A stretch of DNA of 64,000 nucleotides. Source: Hypericum androsaemum (Eukaryota; Streptophyta; Magnoliopsida; Malpighiales; Hypericaceae). The notes under the pieces are model-generated. The model saw only the letters and a list, made by a program, of their open reading frames with translations. It was not told the DNA's origin and did no database searches. Shown piece after piece: positions 55,975 to 64,000 of the stretch (position 1 is the stretch's first letter; every line of letters starts with the position of its first letter). The translations under genes were made by a program, and so were the position numbers. Where the stretch lies: assembly GCA_963995505.1 (NCBI GenBank), contig OZ023183.1, positions 18,782,671 to 18,846,670 of the forward strand. Reading direction: 5' to 3'.

Positions 55975-58900
55975 TCAGTCGAAGTTATCAACTCTGATGG
56001 GAGTAATGTCATCGGCGACAGTAAAGTGTCCAACCAAGCGAGCAAAGAAGATCATTTGTTGCTCTAGGGTGAACTTGATGTTCTCAGCCTGTTTGTGATC
56101 AGAGAGATCAAAACTTAGGTATCTCTTGCAAGGACCGACCGTTTTGATCAAGTATATGTTCAGTGTGTTACCTTGCGGAAACCATGCTGCTCTCCTTCGT
56201 ACTCTACAAGAGCAACTGGTAGACCCTTCTTCTTCAGAGCCTGATAGATTTTGCGCGCTTGACCAGGAGGGACAACCTGAGTCAATCATGTACAAGAGTC
56301 GTCTTCATTTCATCTCAGAAAAGAAATTCTAGAGTTGTGGAGTTGTAGCCCCAACATTTTCAGAACACAGACCACAACTAGATATACTTGTGGAAGACGA
56401 TGAAAGTACTTGTCAATCTGCATAATTATATACAGTTTGCTAACGGAAAAAAAGGAAAATAGATAGCTTCTATTAAATGACTGCTGCAGGACTATCTACA
56501 AGAGGCTGACTATATGGTGTGATCCAGCGCTTTAAAAGAAGTTAACCAAGAAATTTTTTTCATAACCAAGAAATTTTTTTCATACCTTGTCCTCCAGCCC
56601 TTGGAATAAGATGATTGGACATGAAAATTGATCAACAAAATTGATTGGGGATCTGTCGAAGAAATCCTTTTCAGAGCCTGTATTTTAGTTACGGGATGTC
56701 AGTTTTCAGTCAAATGGTACAAATAGAAGAGTAGAAACATAAACTTATAGGCTATTTGGTTGTCCGACCATTACCAACAAGGTTATCAATATAATGGGAC
56801 TCGAACTTGGGTATCTCCGCTTTCAACAAATTTAAGTCTGCCACCTGGACCAAACACGTCACACGAACTGTTATTAAGACGCATACGATACTGACTGACC
56901 GCATAGTATCAGGTTCTTTCAAGCTCACTCCGACAGGACAAGAACTAGACTCCAGATCTGATAGATGGTAGAAGGATCTGCAGAAGGAACTTCACGCACA
57001 GACAAAGACCAGTTGAATACCAAGAGAACTTTACAGGTTTCCAAGATCTTGAGTTGCAGAAAATGCAAAATAATTTGTTTTCGGATGGACGTTAGGAATG
57101 TAGTTGTGTTTATCTTCATTATGAAAACACGTGACATTTGATGCCAGGCTGTTCACACATCTCACCCATGCTCTTCAAAAATAAACCATAGTAAAGTCAG
57201 AATGCTCAAGTATGTAACAGGAGTATGATCGGACAAAGGCACTTACACCATACAAGGAAGCTCCAGCCTTAAATGTTTCTTTGAAAGCAAGAGCAGCTAA
57301 AGTCGTATATCCACCAGCTGAGCCTCCAGTTATGCACAAACGTTCACCATCTACCATTCCATTGTCCACCTACATACATAAAAATGTACACATATAACCT
57401 AAAAGAATCATAACATGTGCCTTCAGTACAAAGCTAATCATTATGTGTAGTCCATACATGTCAGTGACCTTGCACACTGTGAGACAAATACCATAGATTC
57501 AGAGAGTGATTCTTGTAGCTTACCAAAAACTTCGCACAACTACAGCAATCATTCACATCGACAATTCCCCATTTCTGATTCAAGCGCTCTCGATACTCTC
57601 TACCATACCCTACAAGATTTTAGACATGTTAGCACCAGAAGTTTTATGTTACATCTCTCGAGAAGCCAAGTAAAGGAGGGAAGTCTTTCATTTTGGAAAG
57701 GTAACAAAATCGTAAGAAAGCCAAAATATTGGTGCCATTCATCATGTCCATCTACTTTTGAAGCATAGGAATGCTGTAAACTAACACCCTGCTGCAACAA
57801 ACAAGGACAACGCAATCTATGCATATTCACCACAAAAAATTATGACATTAGACCCAGCAAAGTTCGGTTACTAGATAGACCTCAATGATTGTTTACCAAG
57901 GATAAGAACAAACCAGTGCTTCCACCATAATTAACGTCCACAAATGCCCAGCCTCTGCTGGTCCAGTACTGGATGCTCAAGTTTAAGAGGCCACGTGATT
58001 CGCCTGTAGGCCCTCCTGGAAAAAGATGCACGGGATTGATGAGATCTTATTTAGATGTGAAGCAATAATTGCTTCTTTGACAAATACAAACTAGAGCTAC
58101 GCCAAAGATGTTCAGCAATTAGCTAATTCACCACCATCAATAATTTTTCAGAATAATCTGGAAACATAATTGGGAAACCATGAGCACAATCAATAAAAAC
58201 TGATGGAACAACCATGTAATTACTTCATTCGTTTCAATCTATACATTCCACCGGTTATCCACAAGTATTGACAAATATTCAGAAAATTATAATTATGCCA
58301 AGCATCCCTAATTTGCCACAGGTCCGAATTTTCCATCTAATCACAACTTCATATTGCAGATTTAAGACATCCCTAATTTCATTCCCCAAATTTCACTGTC
58401 GGTAACAGAATCTTGTTCTAGATATCATTTATGAAACAGCCTTTTCCATTAATTTTCGATCAGAGCAGCAGCTAGTATCTGTGATTCACGAACCATGATC
58501 CATGGTAGACATCTCTCATAAGCTTTGAACGGCATTGAAAATGAGAGAAACAACATATGATAGAAGGATCCAATTACCATGACTTTTCAGAAGCAGTGGG
58601 GGCTTCTCATCTTGACTAGCTTGGTATATGGGATTCGAGGGTGGATAAAAATACGCATATGCAGTTTGACCGGGAACTTCAGTAGGAAATTCAAGCAGCT
58701 CTGGCAAGCTAAAAAATTGCGTGTAATTTAAGCTGTCAAGAGAGGATGACCACATAATCTTGAAATCCACCACACTGGACCCACGATCATCCAGAGTCAC
58801 CTGGATAAAAGAGGCAGCATTCATTTATAAAAATGCTCTCAAGATTGACACTGATTTTTGACATAAATGAAGGGCGTTCAAATTGAACAAAGCTGTAGCA

Positions 58901-61705
58901 CCTTAGCCACTGATGATGGCAGAACAGCAGATGCCCCTTCGACATATAAACAATTATTGCCTGAAATCTGCATGGAATACACATATTAGAAATCCGTGGT
59001 AAATGTCCTCTATGAGGGCCTCCACCCCCTGGTAACGAAAAATTAGAGATGATAAGGCTTCAGATAGTACAATTTTATTGATGTCTGTGAAAGGAACATC
59101 AAGCAGTGAGAACGAGCTTTGAACAAGATTGAGCACTCCCAAATGTGATCTCCCATTTTGCCTGCAATCAAACAATAAAGTTTCACCAAGTAACAACATG
59201 GCCGTCTTATATACAGCACGTAATAATTCGTCCATCTATATAAGAAGAAATAGAAAGCAACTACGTTGCCGCAGAGATACCTGTAGCTGCAAGCAACTAA
59301 ATTATGTCCTTCCATATTTCGAATAACTTCATAAGAACTAGAGCCGAAAACCCAGAGCGGTACTGAGAATTCTGCGTTCAACGGGTAAACTGCTTCTACA
59401 TTGTTTGCAGACTCAACCTGTCGTCAAAAAACAGAAAAGACTGTTATAAATGAATAATCTATAATTCCAAGTAAACACAGTAGATGAGACACACACCATC
59501 AAAAAATAAGATCTTTAACATCATATTAACAGTGTCAAAGCTTGCTTTATCATGAGGAACATTGTCCAGTTCAATCAATACTGAAGATCAAATCCGGACA
59601 CTCAGCAGGAACCGAGAGACAGCTTTCTCATCGTTGTGCAGCAAAACAATTATTGGATTTGGAACAATAAGCACCTCATTGTCCCTAAGCATCGCCGATT
59701 TCTGTTAAGTTGATAAGTTTGCTAACTTGAGCAGAATTATCAATATCTTGCTTACAAGCGCTGATAAAGATCCTTTTTATCCAAAATAGCAAGCAAAGCC
59801 TGAACAGCGAAAAAAGAAAGAGCAACTAGCAGTGTACCTACCATGTGCTTAGTGCCTAATTGATTCAGGGTCAGAAAAGCAAAAGGTTGTACAAGTTGAT
59901 ATCAGCAAATATAATTCACAAGTAACATTAGAACAAGCTACAAAACCTAATCTCAATTTTGTATACTAACACCAAAACATGAGCACTGCCGACAAAATCC
60001 TATGACATCGCACTTCTCTCTAAAGCAAACAAGACAAAAATTGGTAAAAACTGTATACAGCAAGTCAAGAAGTTAAGCTACCACCAATGGGACCGGGGGA
60101 AGTTCCGAAAGCTTTAGGCTTACGGAGCATACAAGTGAAGAGGCTGGAATCAGAGTGTTATTGGCCCCAGAATTCTGTCCTCAAACAAGTCCAGGGACTT
60201 GAAGAAAAGTAGAAGGAAATAGAGTGTTAGACTTACCCATCTATACAGATTCCAAAATCCACTTTTTCTGTCAGAGACGAAAAATAGTTCCCCTGCATGG
60301 CATACATTAAACAATGACTTGAGATACAAAAAGAAAGACATAATTGGAAACTCTTGGTAAATTTTCATCATCATAAAAGATGTCAGAGTGATACCGAAAT
60401 CAACTAACTCTTTAACAAAGGGGGGGAAATACCTTCACTTGACCACTTGGGTTCAGTTGGAGACTCCATCAGAGCTGGATCTTGACCCGCGACACATACC
60501 CGTTTGCAGATTTCTCTACACAACGTGATCAAGGTCATCAACAACTTTTAACAATCGAAACAGATGAGTAAATAGGAAAGTTAGTGAAGACTTAGTTGCT
60601 GGGTAAGCTGTCAACTAATAACATCTTGAAGCTATACGAAGATCAACATACCCAGTCTTCTCTGAAATATAACCAACCCAGAGTTCACTTCTATCCCAAG
60701 GCATGTTAGGATGGGCCCATTCTATCCATGCGATCCGCTCTCCTTTAGGGTCTAATCTTGGGAATGCATAGAAGTCATTGCCACTTACTAACACCCTTGG
60801 TTCTGTATCTCAAAGTACCAAGTCACATGTAAAACAAAATAAATATCTATCAAGTGGATCAAACACGAAGAATTGAGCAAGCCTAGTTAAGCTGATTCCA
60901 AGTCAAACAACACTACCTGGGACATTCTTGTCATTGAGGTCCACGGCTACAATCATAGTGATGGAATTAACGCTACTTACGCGGCGATCTAGCAAGACAA
61001 GCAAAACCTTGGAATTAGAACTACTGGCATTCTCAAGTTCCAACACCAAAGCATCAACCAACAGACTCCACCCACCTTCCATTACAGTGATATAGCGGTT
61101 AAACCGCGGGTCGAAAACCCCATCAGCGTAAGACACAACTGGTCCACCATAATCCGGTGTAAGTGGCACGGGGGGGGATGCATCTGCAAAATTCACCAGA
61201 AAACTACATAAACAGAGAGAAGCCTTCGAAGAAGCAGGCAGCATTTAGGCTCTTCAGGACTTCTCCTGGCTGACCTTGGGAGTCAATATCCTGCTGCCTG
61301 TACAGCCTCTGGTCCTTGTAGTTGGAGAAGAAAACCGTGTCGCCCGAGACACAGAACGCACCTCCCCCATAGTCCTGAGCTGTCGTCCTCACCGCGAACT
61401 CTTTTGGAGTGACATCCACCGGCTCGTCCCCGGGTCTCCCAGGTTCCCTCACAAGAACCGCCCGTCTACAAAAGCTCATAAACTTGAAAACAGTTAAAAA
61501 CTTTAGAAACAAACAAATAAATAAATAAAAAAGGACGAGCTTACCCTGCTTCCGCGGGACGGGACTCAAGCCAGAGCAGGCCGCCGAGCCCGTCAACGGC
61601 GGTGCCGCCAAGCCGCCTGGAGGAGCCGGAGACGACGCCGGCGGTGATGGGGGACTTCCAGGATCCGTAAGGGGATGTGATCCTCTCATCCTTGGACGAC
61701 GACAT
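55975..61705 (-). CDS. S9 prolyl-oligopeptidase-like serine peptidase, 18 exons
   Basis: Exons (minus): 61705-61545, 61465-61275, 61183-61076, 60988-60917, 60802-60652, 60515-60433, 60292-60237, 59417-59281, 59161-59071, 58967-58902, 58800-58578, 58015-57914, 57609-57524, 57369-57247, 56844-56775, 56677-56586, 56276-56172, 56088-55975. Phases join to 676 codons. The N-terminal ~400 residues form the beta-propeller-type half ([28 protein letters not shown]). The alpha/beta-hydrolase half has the catalytic Ser526 in GGSAGGY, Asp603 in QGLEDK and His635 in GEQHGF, so the triad is complete. Such enzymes cleave short peptides or remove terminal residues; the substrate is unknown. No signal peptide, so probably cytosolic or plastid. 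The exon 2 donor (G|GTCAGC) is weak, and the exon 9 donor was chosen by family alignment. Confidence 0.92.
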
Positions 61706-63867
61706 CGTTTTGGAGGACCGACGTTTTGAGTGCGGGTTTTTTGGCGTTCCGGAGTTTGTGGAAGTTGGAGAGCAGAGTGGAAGAAGACAAGTGAGGCGTG
61801 GTGGTAGCGAGAGTGGCTACAGCAGAGATGAGATAACCATTGACTTTTTGTCTTGGAACCCATTCTTTATTAATAATTTCATTTCCCATCAAACGGCATT
61901 TTTTGAGGTGCGTGTGCATGGCAACATTATTATTAAATTTGCTATCATATAATTGTGATTGTAAGTTCTAACAAGTGACAGGGCGGGCACACACCAGGAT
62001 AATCCAAGGGTTCAGAATCTCAAATGCGACTTATTTTAGATAGCTAACCACCAACCAGATGATAGTTAGTTACTGTCAATTTATCCTTTAAAAAGAGAGG
62101 TTACTGTAAATTTTATCGTAATAAGGTCTTTATTGCAGTAGGAAGGTAATAGACAACAGTTTACCCAACGTTGCTGTTAGTTAGTAGAAAATACTCAAAA
62201 CGCCCGTGAGAAATAAAAATACTTGCCAAATTTTCATTGTAATTGCATTTCATAAGACTCAACTTAGACACCTGTAGTTGCATTTCATATAACAACATTT
62301 TACTATTAAAAAAACTTAGTACTATGTAATTTGTCGACTTTTATCAAATACCTTGTGGCCTTTTTCAGTAATAGAGATTTTTCAAATTCACGCTTTTAAT
62401 ATATTTTTTTCATGAAAAAAGTGTGGATTATGATAGATTTTGTTATAAAAAAGACAAAAAGAAAACATATTGTACCTGATAAAAAGATGTCAAACCAAGT
62501 AGTACTAAATTAAATTATACCTGTACGTAGCCGCTGTACTTTTCTTCATCAATTACTTGCGGGGATCGGTTGTCGCAAAAACAATCCTATAATGCACAGC
62601 AAAAATCAAGGATCGCGTGATTACCTCAACGCATCGTATTCCGGCCAGGAGGAGGAGAGGTACGTGTCATCGATATCGGAAATTGCGAGATCTCTTGCCG
62701 GAGGAGGACCAAAACAACACACAGTGAGTACGCTAAATAATTGAAACCGGAACAATCGGAAGGCTCCGATTATCGGAGATTCAAGTCCAGACAAGTACAA
62801 ACTGAAGAGGAACCGTGTGGAAACACAAGCAATTCAGTGATTACAGGCGAAGAAACCCTAAATCGTTGGGGGAAACAGAATGGGCAAGCAATTAGGAAGA
62901 CGAAGGAACCCTAAATTAGAAAAAGATAAGAAAGAAAGCGAGAAGAAAACTCACAGGAAGACGAGAGGAGCTCTTTCCCGTTTAAGCGCGGGTGAGCGGG
63001 AAAGTATCCGTTGCACCACCTTGCGTACTTCTAACGCAAGCAAAACCTGAATGGGCTTAAAATAGGGCATTGTGAGCCTGGTGTATGTAATGTAATGTGC
63101 ACACGGTTTTGATTGGGCTGGGCTGGGCCTAGGCCAGGTCTCATATAATTGCTGTTTTAAGCCCAATGTGGTAATTACAATTGGGTCCAGTGGAAAGTTA
63201 TTTCCGGCCCAAGTACTCTAGTTATATATTTGGGGACAGTAACAAGCTAGAGAATAGCCATGAATGTTGTTATGTGAATGTTATTGGATGTATATGTTTG
63301 TCTTCCTCTCTACTATCCTAAACCCTAATTTTTTGGAATCCATTCGATCATTGGAACCCCTGGGATTTTGGTAGTTATCATCAATTGGTAGATATCACCT
63401 TTTCCTTGCGTAATTTCGGCTTTAGCTGAGAAGGGCGTCAAGCTCCCACCACTTCTACCCAAAAAAAAATGCAGCGGAAGTCCATCAGTCGGACGATAAC
63501 TCATAATTATTTTTCAAAAACTAAATTGGCTAATTTAAATTGAAGTCATGACTACAAATGTTTTTCGCTAAGTTTTAGTGTACTCACATTTTGAAGGTTC
63601 GAGCTCAATTTTTTGTTAAACTATAATATCTCTACGTCAGTTGATCCATACATTTCTGTAGCATCCCATATCCTGCAAAATCATTTCAAGATTACTTTCA
63701 TTTAGGTTTATCTTCTTTTAAATCTCTCTTGTAATAATAAGGGTTTGCTTATATTAAACTTATCTGATGTTTCTTACAATCTGGTTCTGCAACACTTCCA
63801 TAATCCCATAATCCTCCTCCCCTAATTTCACTACAAAAAATACAAGACAATCCTTTATTTCATCAAG
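61706..63867. other. Intergenic upstream of the S9 gene
   Basis: Contains the S9 promoter on the minus strand; no clear TATA box was chosen. 62590-62960 is more GC-rich and gene-like, with 'accctaaat' words. A 50-codon plus frame (62601-62753, MHSKNQGSRDYLNASYSG) and a minus frame ending WPEYDALR before a GTAATC donor-like site are both possible but unsupported; it could be a 5' leader or fragment of a further gene. Confidence 0.35.
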
Positions 63868-64000
63868 TCTCATGAAATTGGCAAACGAGTCCCGCTAATC
63901 AGATTGCACCAACATCAGTTTTTCCGTCTGAGCTCGGTATGAAGTTGCAACCTGAAGATTCAGTATCGTACCTGTCACTGCTGTCAGCTTCCAGTTTCAG
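63868..64000 (-). CDS. 3' end of a probable tandem copy of the S9 peptidase gene (partial)
   Basis: 63868-64000 aligns with 55857-55978, the 3' flank and stop codon of the S9 gene. Shared phrases are 'aattggcaaacgagtccc', 'ctaatcagatt', 'ccgtctgagctc' and 'gattcagta'. The stop TGA would be 63999-63997 on the minus strand, so only the stop and the 3' untranslated part lie inside the window. Conserved non-coding sequence over this length indicates duplication of the gene with its flank; whether the second copy is intact cannot be seen. Confidence 0.6.

Noticed and set aside
59026..59161. Longer version of S9 exon 9 ending at GGG|GTGGAG
   Set aside because: It also keeps the frame, but adds 15 residues absent from the family; the donor at ATT|GTACTA joins to [11 protein letters not shown] exactly as expected.
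62601..62753. 50-codon plus-strand frame MHSKNQGSRDYL...
   Set aside because: No homologous family recognised, no promoter or splice support; kept only as a note under the intergenic entry.
1..64000. tRNA genes, CRISPR arrays, bacterial-type operons
   Set aside because: No tRNA-like T-arm with a matching cloverleaf was noticed on reading, and repeat structure here is transposon or minisatellite in nature; a tRNAscan run would settle the tRNA question.

Overview
This is nuclear DNA of a flowering plant, most likely a eudicot. The genes have several introns with plant-type splice sites, and the families present (defensin-like peptides, a serine carboxypeptidase-like relic, MIP1-zipper/DUF547, DUF1645, an S9 peptidase) are plant families. 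More than half of the window is transposon sequence. The species cannot be read from the sequence.

Left part (1-19 kb): the 5' part of a probable mitochondrial carrier gene runs off the left edge on the minus strand. Next comes a cluster of small secreted defensin-like (DEFL) genes: a dead copy at 0.84 kb, a copy at 2.0-7.9 kb whose only intron holds a complete, very young Tnt1-like copia retrotransposon (identical 595-bp LTRs, 5-bp target duplication, unbroken polyprotein), and an intact copy at 16.1-16.9 kb. Between them lie a gag-like minus-strand reading frame with one internal stop, a Mutator-like element missing one end, a complete Cassandra TRIM (5S-rRNA-like LTRs) and a serine carboxypeptidase-like pseudogene.

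Middle (19-39.5 kb): nested transposons. A decayed LINE is split by a minus-strand, non-autonomous LTR element with 2.04-kb LTRs (target duplication GCTGG) that encodes only gag/protease-like proteins. A Mutator-type MITE and a hAT-type element follow, each with a perfect target duplication, then an older broken copia element (30.85-39.48 kb) with a GC-rich duplicated leader.

Right part (39.5-64 kb): three well-supported protein genes. A MIP1-zipper/DUF547 protein (plus strand, 11 exons, 561 codons) lies at 40.6-43.6 kb, a single-exon DUF1645 protein at 53.65-54.70 kb, and an S9 prolyl-oligopeptidase-like protein (minus strand, 18 exons, 676 codons) at 56.0-61.7 kb. The last ~130 bases match the 3' end of the S9 gene, so a tandem copy probably begins at the right edge. 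Between these genes are a second Cassandra element interrupted by a 2.76-kb solo LTR of the same broad family as the 19.6-kb element, and two related hAT-type MITEs.

No CRISPR array, operon or bacterial feature is present. The most notable items are the DEFL gene split by a fresh retrotransposon, the modular GGCGCC-rich LTR family, the gag-like frame fused to an unrecognised Cys/Gln/Ala-rich region, and the likely tandem S9 duplication.
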